A stretch of DNA of 64,000 bases from Ensifer sp. LC163 (GTDB lineage Bacteria; Pseudomonadota; Alphaproteobacteria; Rhizobiales; Rhizobiaceae): the NCBI RefSeq assembly GCF_001695855.1, contig NZ_MBSS01000012.1:310001-374000 (forward strand), in the 5' to 3' direction. Below are positions 26,334 to 33,296 of the stretch, piece after piece; position 1 is the stretch's first letter; each line of letters opens with the position of its first letter. The translations under genes were made by a program, and so were the position numbers. A model generated the notes under the pieces. The model was given only the letters and a program-made list of their open reading frames with translations, ran no database searches and was not told the DNA's origin.

Positions 26334-26470
26334 TGAGGTCAACCAATCAGAGGCGTTAGGTTGTGGGCGCGTCAATTCACCACTTGCCTCTGTATCCTTC
26401 CTCTGCTGATCATCCGAGGGTTCGCCTGCTTAGTAAGCGGGGAACTCAATAACAGAAGAGGAATGACGGA

Positions 26471-26638
26471 ATGAAACCAGGCAGCATAGTGAAATTGAAA
26501 TCCGGCGGACCGAGCATGACGGTCAGGTGGATCGATGATGGTGACGCTTATTGCGAGTGGTTCAGCGAAGTTAAGGGAGCTCACGAAAACAAAGGGGCTT
26601 CATTTCCGCTTACGTCATTGGAAGTGCTACAGGCCTGA
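26471..26638 (+). CDS. YodC/DUF2158-like small protein, 55 aa
   Basis: It starts MKPGSIVKLKSGGPSMTV, contains a CEWFS block and ends SFPLTSLEVL, the small DUF2158 fold seen in E. coli YodC. GAAGAGG lies upstream. It is divergent from the terminase and followed by a terminator. The function of the family is not established. Confidence 0.75.
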   Translation: MKPGSIVKLKSGGPSMTVRWIDDGDAYCEWFSEVKGAHENKGASFPLTSLEVLQA

Positions 26639-26659
26639 TCGTTACATCAGAAAATGAAA

Positions 26660-26693
26660 AGCCGCCCGGTGACAAATCGGGCGGCTATTTTTT
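26660..26693 (+). terminator. Rho-independent terminator
   Basis: A 9-bp stem AGCCGCCCG/CGGGCGGCT with a 9-nt loop is followed by ATTTTTTTCC. It ends the DUF2158-like transcript. Confidence 0.9.
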
Positions 26694-26744
26694 CCACGGT
26701 TTCCGTGGTTTTTGCTTGCGTTACCACGGAAACCGTGGGATAAC
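26694..26744 (+). promoter_or_regulatory. Promoter with twin palindromic operators
   Basis: Two 15-bp palindromes, CCACGGTTTCCGTGG (26,694-26,708) and its complement form CCACGGAAACCGTGG (26,724-26,738), have centres exactly 30 bp apart. The second fills the 17-bp spacer between a -35 TTGCGT (26,716) and a -10 GATAAC (26,739). A bound repressor would block polymerase directly. The likely ligand is the XRE-type protein encoded at 26,928. Confidence 0.75.
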
Positions 26745-26789
26745 AATCTTACCGAAGCAATCCCGCTTCGGCAGGACTAGGAGCCTACC

Positions 26790-26858
26790 ATGAGCCTCAA
26801 GCTCAGCTTCCAAGTCCGGATCGGCAAGTGGAGACTGACTATCTCCATTAGCCGGTAA
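26790..26858 (+). CDS. 22-aa leader peptide / microprotein
   Basis: ATG with AGGAG six bases upstream opens a 22-codon frame starting MSLKLSFQVRIG, basic and amphipathic with alternating hydrophobic residues. A GC-rich hairpin follows directly. It is the first translated unit of the operator-controlled transcript and may act as a leader peptide or as a small membrane-active protein. Confidence 0.5.
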   Translation: MSLKLSFQVRIGKWRLTISISR

Positions 26859-26860
26859 CC

Positions 26861-26898
26861 GGGGGCCGGAGGGGTCTAGCCACCTCTCCGGTTCCCCC
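26861..26898 (+). promoter_or_regulatory. GC-rich hairpin between the microprotein and the XRE gene
   Basis: GGGGG plus CCGGAG pair with CTCCGG and CCCCC across a short loop. No T-run follows, so it looks like an mRNA-processing or attenuating stem rather than a full terminator. Confidence 0.55.
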
Positions 26899-26927
26899 AA
26901 ATGTAGCAAACCGTAGGAGAACCTACA

Positions 26928-27200
26928 ATGACGACAACTGTCGCAGGCGAAAACATCTTGAAATATTGGCGTACCGGAGCGGGACTAACTCAGGCAGCCT
27001 TTGCAGCGGCGATGGGTGTCCCCTTGCGGACATACGAAGATCTGGAAAGCGGCAAGTCGGCTATCCGACCTGTCCATATCAATGCTGCAGGCTGGGCCAT
27101 GATAACGCTGGCATCGGAGAGCCCTTTGAAAATGGGTTTCTTGCCGCTCGAATTGGCCGCCGTTGTGCAAAAGTTTGTGCCCAGCCCACAAGGGCTGTAG
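26928..27200 (+). CDS. XRE-family helix-turn-helix regulator, 90 aa
   Basis: Residues ~8-55 form an XRE HTH (ILKYWRTGAGLTQAAFAAAMG, recognition helix PLRTYEDLESGKS). The C-terminal ~35 residues are hydrophobic. AGGAGA lies about 9 bases upstream. It is expressed from the twin-operator promoter and probably autoregulates. It sits between the terminase and the end of the leftward early operon and could gate late expression. Confidence 0.75.
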   Translation: MTTTVAGENILKYWRTGAGLTQAAFAAAMGVPLRTYEDLESGKSAIRPVHINAAGWAMITLASESPLKMGFLPLELAAVVQKFVPSPQGL

Positions 27201-27305
27201 CCTGCATCGATACAAAACTGGTTGCGGGGGACGGAACGTCGCATTCGGCGCAATTCACGACTATATTTTTCCTATAGCATTCTCGTGTCCCGAGGGAAAT
27301 AGCAA

Positions 27306-27866
27306 TCAAGCCGTTCTGCGCAATTTTCCGGTGTTTTCGTAGCCGAAATGCACGGCCAACGCCGTCAGACCTTGCTTTAGGATTTCTATATAGGCCCGCT
27401 GAAGGTTCTTGCTCTGCGTCATGTCCGAAATAGGCCGCCCCTCGCCGGCAATCTTGACCATGACGTCATAGCCGATACCGAGAATCCGGCGGCAATCGGC
27501 GAGATCGATGCCGGCCTGTATCTGGCTATCGGACAGCGCCGAGCGCGGACCACCGCCGTCGACCGGCTCGCGGCTGTAGTCGAACGAACCGGCGCCGGAG
27601 CCGCCGAGTGCCTCCCAGATGCGGCGGAACTTTTCGCCGGCCTTGACCTGGGCGTCATTGATCAGCCGGCGCTGTTCGAGCACGACAAGCGCACTCTCCT
27701 TCACGTTGACGGCGACAAGGATCTTCTTTGGGTTCCATGTCTCGCCGTCGTGGGCGGCGTTGTGCAGTGGGTTGTCTACCTGCTTCAATTCGGCGTGCGC
27801 CTGGGCCGAACCGATCGTCGGCAGAGAAATCGGGCTCGATTTTGCCTTGCGGCCTCGCTTTGCCAT
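27306..27866 (-). CDS. DUF6456-like protein, possible late-gene regulator
   Basis: The protein has 186 aa with a basic N-terminus. Residues ~75-180 (AGEKFRRIWEAL ... IDLADCRRILGIGYDVMVKIAGEG ... AYIEILKQGLTALAVHFGY) match a helical domain found in alphaproteobacterial phage regulators. It is the last gene of the leftward early operon, the place where phages often encode an antiterminator or late activator. No activity can be read from the sequence. Confidence 0.6.
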   Translation of the reverse strand: MAKRGRKAKSSPISLPTIGSAQAHAELKQVDNPLHNAAHDGETWNPKKILVAVNVKESALVVLEQRRLINDAQVKAGEKFRRIWEALGGSGAGSFDYSREPVDGGGPRSALSDSQIQAGIDLADCRRILGIGYDVMVKIAGEGRPISDMTQSKNLQRAYIEILKQGLTALAVHFGYENTGKLRRTA

Positions 27867-28316
27867 TTAGCGCTTGGCCTCCGTTTTATGGACTGCGTGC
27901 AGGATGGTGGTGTGGTCTCGCCGGAAGACGCGGCCGAGCATCGGAAGTGAAAGGTCTTTCCGCTCTTCGTAAACTGCGGCCATGCAACGATGACGAGGTT
28001 CAATCAGTCGCTTTTCGCGGCGAACGCTGGTGATGTCTTCCCATGTGACACCGGGATACAAAACCAGCACTTCCTGGACGATGTCGCGCACTGGCCGGCG
28101 AACGCCTACACCTTCTGACGAATCTGCGTGTTGACACAGCGTCTTCGCCTGTTCGAGGATACGCGCCTGCGCATCCGCCAGCGCTAATTGGAGCGACAGT
28201 ATCAGCTTGGATTGTTCATCGTTCTGGCTGGCCAAACGCTTCGCCCGCCGTTCGAGGAGGAGGATTCGATCGGCCTGTTCGAGTGTGCCAGGCGGCAGTT
28301 TTGGTTGCGGGTTCAT
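27867..28316 (-). CDS. DnaA domain IV-like DNA-binding protein
   Basis: The protein has 149 aa. Residues ~1-65 are a coiled coil, and the C-terminal ~75 residues carry a DnaA C-terminal HTH: VQEVLVLYPGVTWEDITSVRRE, then HRCMAAVYEERKDLSLPMLGRVF and RRDHTTILHAVHK, the DnaA signature. No AAA+ domain is present. It starts on ATGA with the gene upstream. It may direct the host or phage replisome to a phage origin. Confidence 0.8.
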   Translation of the reverse strand: MNPQPKLPPGTLEQADRILLLERRAKRLASQNDEQSKLILSLQLALADAQARILEQAKTLCQHADSSEGVGVRRPVRDIVQEVLVLYPGVTWEDITSVRREKRLIEPRHRCMAAVYEERKDLSLPMLGRVFRRDHTTILHAVHKTEAKR

Positions 28317-29068
28317 TGGAAGCTCCTTTCGGATCGGCGCCGCTCGGCGGCGAGGTATTCCTCCCGGGTCTGCCCGGGCTTCGCTGCGGACGAGAACGAC
28401 GGCGGCGAGCGGGAGCTCGGGCCGCTCGTCCGAGCATTGCGGATCCAGTTGCGCCAGGTCGCCGGCCAATCGAGCTTGACGGCGTCCTTCCCCGCTTTGG
28501 CGGTCCAGTAATCCCGAAACTTGTCGAACTCGATCAGGGCTCGGGAATGGTCAACGCCGATCGAGGCCGCGAATTCCAAGTCGGGTTTGAAATCTGCTGA
28601 AAGCCTTGACCCGCGTTTTTTGGAAGAGCCGACAGGTTCTTCTTTTTCTATTCTGGCATCTGGCTTCTGGTTAGCATTGCCTTCGCTATGCACTCGTAAT
28701 GCGTCCGCATCGTTTCCAACGTCGTTTTCATTACCCTTTTTACCCCAACGTGCGCGGGCTGCTTTCGATCCTACCTCTGACTTTTCCGAGAGGTAGACTT
28801 GCTCTTTTTCGACACGATCGTTCCAGAGACCACCGTCGACACGATTGATTTTCCCCTCGTCGACCAGAGTTTCGAGCGCCTTTTTGAACGCCGAATTTGA
28901 TGCTCCGCAGAGCCGCGCCAGGCGCGCATGATCTTCCGGAATTGGCTCGCCGCGTTCGTACATGGTAGAGATGAGGGTGATATAGATACCGGTCTCAACC
29001 GCGCTCATGCCGCGCGTGCCTGCGAGCCAGTCAGAGGGGAAGAACCGTATCCATGGCATCTTGCTCAT
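28313..29068 (-). CDS. DUF1376-type replication initiator-like protein
   Basis: The protein has 251 aa. The N-terminus MPWIRFFPSDWLAGTRGMSAVETGIYITLI is a DUF1376 (YdaU-type) winged-helix domain. A charged linker follows, then DKFRDYWTAKAGKDAVKLDWPATWRNWIRNA, the conserved C-terminal block of phage replication proteins. GGAG lies before an ATGA-coupled start. It probably binds the phage origin and recruits helicase. Confidence 0.75.
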   Translation of the reverse strand: MSKMPWIRFFPSDWLAGTRGMSAVETGIYITLISTMYERGEPIPEDHARLARLCGASNSAFKKALETLVDEGKINRVDGGLWNDRVEKEQVYLSEKSEVGSKAARARWGKKGNENDVGNDADALRVHSEGNANQKPDARIEKEEPVGSSKKRGSRLSADFKPDLEFAASIGVDHSRALIEFDKFRDYWTAKAGKDAVKLDWPATWRNWIRNARTSGPSSRSPPSFSSAAKPGQTREEYLAAERRRSERSFQ

Positions 29069-29559
29069 ACGCCGCTCCATTCGGAAATGAGCCGTGCGCC
29101 CTTGCTGAGATTGCAATCGCGACATGCCACTGTGAGGTTTTCCGGGTCATTGCTGCCGCCCAGAGCGACAGGAAGGATGTGGTCGACGTGAAACGGGCCT
29201 TCGGTCGTGCCGCAATAGCGGCATCTCTCGCCGTCACGCTCGAAGATGGCGGCTTTCGCGCTCTGCGACATCGAGATGCGTGACGTAAGGCCATACCCTC
29301 GCCGGTCGATCTTCCCATGGGTGATTTCATCGGCCGCGACGTCGAAGAAGGCCAGCAGATCATCCTTGATCGCAAGCCACTTCTTGACGCTCATCCGCAC
29401 CACGCGGGCCAGCTTCGCATCATCGTTCGGCAGCCTGCCCCCGGCATTCCACATAGCCATCAGCAGCAGCATGTAAGCCCCGATCTGCTCGGTGCTCAAA
29501 TGCAGGGTGTCGCCGATGAAATCGGAGACGTACAGCTGCATGAAGGGGCGTTCGCTCAC
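29065..29559 (-). CDS. DUF1376 domain fused to HNH endonuclease
   Basis: The protein has 164 aa. Residues ~1-90 repeat the DUF1376 fold (FMQLYVSDFIGDTLHLSTEQIGAYMLLLMAMW). The C-terminus is an HNH nuclease: CRYCG, HVDHILPVALGGSNDPENL, CRDCN, with paired zinc cysteines. The GTG start overlaps the upstream TGA. The two adjacent DUF1376 genes look like a duplication with one copy acquiring a nuclease. Confidence 0.8.
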   Translation of the reverse strand: MSERPFMQLYVSDFIGDTLHLSTEQIGAYMLLLMAMWNAGGRLPNDDAKLARVVRMSVKKWLAIKDDLLAFFDVAADEITHGKIDRRGYGLTSRISMSQSAKAAIFERDGERCRYCGTTEGPFHVDHILPVALGGSNDPENLTVACRDCNLSKGARLISEWSGV

Positions 29560-30389
29560 TCTGCCGCCTCCGCTGCGCAAAGAAGGCCGCATTCGGCGTC
29601 ATGTTCCTCTTCGAACACCGGGTCGAAAAGATCTGGCGCCCGCCTAATTTCACCGACCAGGTCAGCGATCATGTCGCGCCGATCGAAGGAACCGCCGGTC
29701 AAATCCTCCTGTTCAGCCCACCAGTTAGCGCGGGCGGGGTTTTGCCGAATGATGCGCTTGCGAATGCCTCTGCCTTTCATGAAACAGAGGTCACAGTTCC
29801 CTTCCCATGGCTGCAGCTTCAGGTCGAAGGGCTGCCGCGACCAGAAAGTCATGATGTCGGCCTTGCATACTTTCGCCCTGGCGAGAGGATAGACGACACG
29901 ACGCCCCGTCTTTTCCGCATCCTCAAGCCCGCGGAAAATTCTCATGCCTTCGTCATCGCGCAGTCCGATGATCTCGCTGTATTGTCCAGGAGCAAAGCCG
30001 AGATGCTCGGCGAGAGCTTGCAAGGGTGTCACTTTGAGATACTGGCTGCACCAGCGCTCTTGCCAGTTTGGGAGACGCTTCTTTTTCCTGATCAAAGCCG
30101 AGAATGGCTCACCCTTTCGAGCGGCGCTGTTATAGCCGACGCGCTCGAACCCTTCCGCCGCGTCACGGAACTCCACCCAATATATTGGGACATCCCAGCG
30201 GGACTCGCACTCGTGAACGAAGCGCAATGTCTCTTCGCGCTCCCTGCCGGTGTTGGCAAACGCCACAACGACATCGGCTGGAAGCGCGCCATTGTGCGCT
30301 TCAAGGATCTTGTGAAGCATGTAGGCCGAGGTACGACCGCCCGAGAAGGAAATCAGCGCTGGGCCGATGATGAAGTATGAACTGGTCAC
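29556..30389 (-). CDS. PP-loop ATPase of the PAPS-reductase/adenylyltransferase superfamily
   Basis: The protein has 277 aa from GTG (GTGA overlap). The PP-loop is ISFSGGRTSAYM near residues 14-25, followed by VVVAFANTGREREETLRFVHECESRW. A later GNCDLCFMKGR block holds two cysteines. Such phage proteins are annotated as phosphoadenosine phosphosulfate reductases. Their substrate is usually unknown, and thiolation or nucleotide modification is possible. It sits among replication genes. Confidence 0.75.
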   Translation of the reverse strand: MTSSYFIIGPALISFSGGRTSAYMLHKILEAHNGALPADVVVAFANTGREREETLRFVHECESRWDVPIYWVEFRDAAEGFERVGYNSAARKGEPFSALIRKKKRLPNWQERWCSQYLKVTPLQALAEHLGFAPGQYSEIIGLRDDEGMRIFRGLEDAEKTGRRVVYPLARAKVCKADIMTFWSRQPFDLKLQPWEGNCDLCFMKGRGIRKRIIRQNPARANWWAEQEDLTGGSFDRRDMIADLVGEIRRAPDLFDPVFEEEHDAECGLLCAAEAAE

Positions 30390-30571
30390 GCGTCGCCTCC
30401 CCGGGCGCGCTTGGCGTCTGCCTCGGCTGATCTCTGATAGTCCTCTCGGATGTCGCGCAGCATCTTGAGTTTGGCGCGCTGGACAGAGTTGCCACAATCG
30501 CCGATGCGGGTGCGCAGGCCTTTGATTTCACCATCGAGAAACGCGATCTTCTGTGGGATCATAGCGACCAT
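30386..30571 (-). CDS. Small basic helical protein, 61 aa
   Basis: The sequence is helical and Lys/Arg-rich (KIAFLDGEIKGLRTRIGDCGN, then KLKMLRDIREDYQ). It ends on GTGA with the PP-loop gene. A second ATG at codon 4 is possible. No known family. Confidence 0.6.
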   Translation of the reverse strand: MVAMIPQKIAFLDGEIKGLRTRIGDCGNSVQRAKLKMLRDIREDYQRSAEADAKRARGGDA

Positions 30572-30575
30572 CGGC

Positions 30576-30938
30576 TCACCCTTCCTTCGTCACCGAAATC
30601 GGGATTTCCACTGCCTCGAACAGCCGGCAGGCCTTTGCGGAATGAGGGATGAGGCGGTTGGCTTTGTTCAAGATCGGGCGATTGCAGAAAGCCTTTTTCA
30701 GTTCGCAGGGCGCTTTCTTGTGACGCTTGCCGTAATAGCCAGGGTCTGCCGGCACCTTCTCGATACTTCCGCCTGCCACCTTCCGCGACTTCCAGATGTG
30801 CCAGAATATGCACTCGCGGCAGGTTTTACCCTCAGGCCCCGTTCCGGCGATGTGTGCCTGGCCGAGATACGTTTCCGCGATCGGTCTATGGACTTCCTTC
30901 GCGGTAAGATGCTCGCTGAAAAGAAGGTGCTCGGCCAT
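30576..30938 (-). CDS. Cys-rich phage protein, 120 aa
   Basis: The start ATG lies three bases after the stop of the winged-helix gene. CRECIFW with PCELKKAFCNRP gives four cysteines likely to bind zinc, followed by HSAKACRLFEAV. Similar proteins are common in rhizobial prophages without a function. A longer upstream frame overlaps the winged-helix gene and is not credible. Confidence 0.65.
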   Translation of the reverse strand: MAEHLLFSEHLTAKEVHRPIAETYLGQAHIAGTGPEGKTCRECIFWHIWKSRKVAGGSIEKVPADPGYYGKRHKKAPCELKKAFCNRPILNKANRLIPHSAKACRLFEAVEIPISVTKEG

Positions 30939-30940
30939 CG

Positions 30941-31321
30941 CTATGCCTCCAACGATTGAACGTTGGCGAGCGGGTCCGCTACCATTCGCAGAAACTTCTG
31001 CCGGTTCTCGATGCGATACCCGGTGCCCCAAATGGTGCGAATGGCGATGCCGCGCTGGCTCAGTTTCTTCCGAAGCTTGTGCACCCAGACCTGAGGGGTG
31101 GCCTCGCAACTGTCCTCATGCCACCCGCGGGCGGCCAGAATGATTGCATCCTTCGACACGATGTCACGAGAGGCCAGGCAACGAAGAACGCGCTGCTCGG
31201 TCGGGGTCAGCATCCAATCAAGCGGAAACCGCAGCTTCGGAGGCATCAACTCTTTTTCGAGTTGGCGAATGCGCTCCTTAAGAACCTCGTTTTCCTCACT
31301 GACGGCTATCATGGCATTCAT
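30941..31321 (-). CDS. OmpR/PhoB-type winged-helix regulator without receiver
   Basis: The protein has 126 aa. Residues 1-27 form a short coiled coil (ENEVLKERIRQLEKEL). Residues ~37-105 are a trans_reg_C winged helix: MLTPTEQRVLRCLA, SKDAIILAARGW, VWVHKLRKKLSQRGI, IRTIWGTGYRIE. GGAGG is six bases from the ATG. There is no phospho-acceptor domain, so control must come through dimerisation or expression. It may regulate phage or host cell-cycle-type promoters. Confidence 0.8.
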   Translation of the reverse strand: MNAMIAVSEENEVLKERIRQLEKELMPPKLRFPLDWMLTPTEQRVLRCLASRDIVSKDAIILAARGWHEDSCEATPQVWVHKLRKKLSQRGIAIRTIWGTGYRIENRQKFLRMVADPLANVQSLEA

Positions 31322-31372
31322 TCGGCATCCTCCGGCTGGGTTTCGCGCTTCGTCCCCACTTCGTCGCGGAGT

Positions 31373-31717
31373 TCAGGCGCTATGGCGAAAGCCAAGGACC
31401 GAGCGAACCGCAGCAACGATCGAGCGAACGAGATGCGCATCCTCGCCGCCCAGGAGAGCGGTGGCCTCGGCAATTGCGTCTTCATTTTTCTGCACCTCCT
31501 GGCGTGCCTCATAGACAAGCCCGCTCAGGTCCTCGACGCGGCGGAGCTCATGTCCTCTGATGGAAATTCTGGGGTCCGCGTACCAAGCGTCACGGGTTCG
31601 GGTGTACGACCAACCGAGGTGCCTCGCTGCGGTCGCAATTCGTATCTGCACGCTGCCGACGTTCTTCGGCGCGATTTTGGTCTGTAGTGCCTTCTGACAA
31701 AACGTGGCCGTAGTCAT
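31373..31717 (-). CDS. Hypothetical DNA-binding-like protein, 114 aa
   Basis: Residues ~18-60 (VQIRIATAARHLGWSYTRTRDAWYADPRISIRGHEL) look like a helix-turn-helix related to excisionase or terminase-type HTHs. A helical tail follows. GGAGAAA precedes the chosen ATG; an upstream ATG at 31,756 would add a low-complexity Ser/Glu/Met/Lys stretch encoded by short direct repeats. Confidence 0.6.
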   Translation of the reverse strand: MTTATFCQKALQTKIAPKNVGSVQIRIATAARHLGWSYTRTRDAWYADPRISIRGHELRRVEDLSGLVYEARQEVQKNEDAIAEATALLGGEDAHLVRSIVAAVRSVLGFRHSA

Positions 31718-31794
31718 TTCTGATTTCTCCGACGACTTTTCGGACATTTCCGACAACTCCTGTGCGATCTCTGATCTCGTTGAAGGAGACGTTG

Positions 31795-32052
31795 ATGCGC
31801 ACAGGCATTACTTCCGAAGGAGAGGACGGCGCCGCGCCAACGGCTGCCGGTCCCTTCCAGGTCATTCCATTCCGCAGAGCCGCCGCCGCACACGAAGGCT
31901 CTGCTGCCGGTGACGATCCGCTGTCGTCACCGGCCATTCCCTTGGGAGCCGCAGTTCAAGCCGTGGTTTTGAAGCTGGCGAACAAGCGGATCCGGTTGAG
32001 GGTTGCTCGCGCCGACCGAGAGGAGGAGGAGGAGAGCCGGCGCGAGCGATGA
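31795..32052 (+). CDS. Hypothetical protein, 85 aa, antisense to the leftward operon
   Basis: AAGGAG six bases before the ATG is a strong ribosome-binding site. The product is Ala/Gly-rich with a compact middle (AVQAVVLKLANKRIRLRVARADRE) and an acidic/basic tail. It fills a 360-base stretch where I see no convincing leftward gene. It is either a real rightward gene or chance; there is no family match. Confidence 0.4.
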   Translation: MRTGITSEGEDGAAPTAAGPFQVIPFRRAAAAHEGSAAGDDPLSSPAIPLGAAVQAVVLKLANKRIRLRVARADREEEEESRRER

Positions 32053-32078
32053 TCGCGGGGGAAGAGGGAAAACCGCGA

Positions 32079-32192
32079 TCAATCCTTGGGCTTGAAGCCG
32101 TTCCAGCGAAATTCGAGCTCGGAAAAGAGCGCGACACCGCCGAGGAGCATTGCCGTGACGATGGTTCCGGCGAGCGCAGCGGCGATGAACAT
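32079..32192 (-). CDS. Small single-pass membrane protein, 37 aa
   Basis: The ATG overlaps the upstream TGA (TGATG). Residues 2-23 are a hydrophobic helix (MFIAAALAGTIVTAMLLGG), and the tail is polar. Translationally coupled in the Cro operon; the role is unknown. Confidence 0.6.
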   Translation of the reverse strand: MFIAAALAGTIVTAMLLGGVALFSELEFRWNGFKPKD

Positions 32193-32320
32193 CAGGCCGC
32201 CCTCTTCTCTTCCGGCTTCGCCAGGGTCGTGAACCTGTTCGGAGCCGTGCGAACGTCTTTGACTTCGCCTTCAATGAAGCGCTGAACCATTGCGTCGAGG
32301 CCGGATGAAATCTTCTTCAT
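32192..32320 (-). CDS. Small protein, 42 aa
   Basis: ATGA overlap with the GapR-like gene and a good GGGAG site. The sequence (MKKISSGLDAMVQRFIEG) is amphipathic and basic. No family is recognised; it is probably a phage accessory factor. Confidence 0.6.
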   Translation of the reverse strand: MKKISSGLDAMVQRFIEGEVKDVRTAPNRFTTLAKPEEKRAA

Positions 32321-32964
32321 GCCAACTCCCTTTCCTTAGCTCGCAGGCACGTGCCGCAGTGAGTTCGGCCATAGCCGCCGCAGTTCTCTGGACGCTGGCA
32401 ATTCGGGCGCAGCGGAGAAGGCAGCTTGGCTGGGAATGTGGTTGCCCGTTCAGCCTCCGGGCCAGAGGGTTCGAGGTCGGGGCTACCCCCTTCGGCCTGG
32501 TCATCCTCTTGGTTGGCGCCTCCATCGTTGGTTTCGGGAATAGCCTGATCGGACGGCGACGGATCAACGCCAGCGGCGTTCGCCAGTCGGGTATCTCCCT
32601 TCACTGCAGCGATTGCGCCGCCGTCCGAACCCGGAAATTCATCAATGTTTTCTCGTGTACGCGCAGGTGCACGTGCGCGGGACTTGCTCAGGATCGAAAC
32701 GTAGTCGTCGACCCGGTCGCCCTTCTCTTCCCGCTTCACCTTCTTCTCCTCGTCGAGACGCATCTCGGCGATGGCACCCTTCAGCGCTGCGACTTCCTTG
32801 GAGACGTTCTGACCAACCCAACCGAGAGCTTTGAGCTCTTCGCGCAGGTCGCCATAGATCGTCTTGAGGTCGTCAGCCGCCTGCTCGCGCATGTTCTCGG
32901 CCTCATTGATGAGGCGCGCCGTGCGCTGGGCAATCTCGTCGGGGATGGTAAGGGCTTCGGTCAC
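32317..32964 (-). CDS. GapR/DUF2312-like domain with Cys-rich tail
   Basis: The protein has 215 aa from GTG (GTGA overlap). Residues ~8-95 resemble GapR (RTARLINEAENMREQAADDL, KTIYGDLREELKALGW, EVAALKGAIAEMRLDEEKK), an alphaproteobacterial DNA-clamp protein that senses overtwisted DNA. A disordered linker of ~90 residues follows, then four cysteines (CQRPENCGGYGRTHCGTC). The extension is absent from host GapR. It may compete with host GapR or protect phage DNA during replication. Confidence 0.7.
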   Translation of the reverse strand: MTEALTIPDEIAQRTARLINEAENMREQAADDLKTIYGDLREELKALGWVGQNVSKEVAALKGAIAEMRLDEEKKVKREEKGDRVDDYVSILSKSRARAPARTRENIDEFPGSDGGAIAAVKGDTRLANAAGVDPSPSDQAIPETNDGGANQEDDQAEGGSPDLEPSGPEAERATTFPAKLPSPLRPNCQRPENCGGYGRTHCGTCLRAKERELA

Positions 32965-33209
32965 TGGACCAACTCCCTTTCAGGTCTCGTAACCGTCGCG
33001 GGCCAGTCGGCACCCGCCGGCCAGTTGACCGAGAACCAGGCGACCACCTCATCGTATTTCTTCGCCGTGAAGGTCTTTCCCTGCCGTATCCGGGAGAAGA
33101 ACCGACCGTCTGCGGCGCACTGCTTGCCAACGGTTGATTCCGTGAGTTTGCGCGCCGCGCTGTACCGCTCGGCCAAAGTGAATAGATTTGAGGTGAGTTC
33201 GTTTTCCAT
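32961..33209 (-). CDS. Cro-like regulator, 82 aa
   Basis: It is the first gene of the leftward early operon, divergent from the CI-like gene. It is a short helical protein with a putative HTH (AARKLTESTVGKQCAADGRFFSRIRQGK). The ATG at 33,209 is only seven bases after the predicted -10, so the mRNA may be leaderless; a GTG at 33,266 lies inside the operator and is unlikely. The role is inferred from position. Confidence 0.7.
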   Translation of the reverse strand: MENELTSNLFTLAERYSAARKLTESTVGKQCAADGRFFSRIRQGKTFTAKKYDEVVAWFSVNWPAGADWPATVTRPERELVQ

Positions 33210-33216
33210 GTCCCAA

Positions 33217-33261
33217 TGGATAGTTGAAAATCTCCCACTCTGCAAGGGGATATTTTCAACT
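33217..33261 (-). promoter_or_regulatory. Leftward early promoter with two operator sites
   Basis: On the minus strand, -35 TTGCAG (33,245-33,240), a 17-bp spacer and -10 TATCCA (33,222-33,217). The operator AGTGGGAGATTTTCAACT covers spacer and first -10 base. A second related site, AGTTGAAAATATCCCCTT, lies upstream at 33,261-33,244. The half-site AGTTGRA is shared with the rightward promoter at 34,462. Confidence 0.7.
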
Positions 33262-33284
33262 CGCACATTGAAGAGGTTTTTTCC

Positions 33285-33290
33285 TACAAT
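33285..33290 (+). promoter_or_regulatory. -10 box of the repressor gene (leaderless mRNA likely)
   Basis: TACAAT ends six bases before the repressor ATG, placing the transcription start at or next to the start codon. No good -35 is visible, so activation by bound repressor at the adjacent operator is plausible, as for lambda PRM. Confidence 0.55.
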
Positions 33291-33296
33291 CAGGCC

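Noticed and set aside
31862-32274. Overlapping minus-strand frames in the leftward operon gap
   Set aside because: Pro/Arg/Ser-rich sequence without start signals; the small coupled genes at 32,079-32,320 explain the region better.
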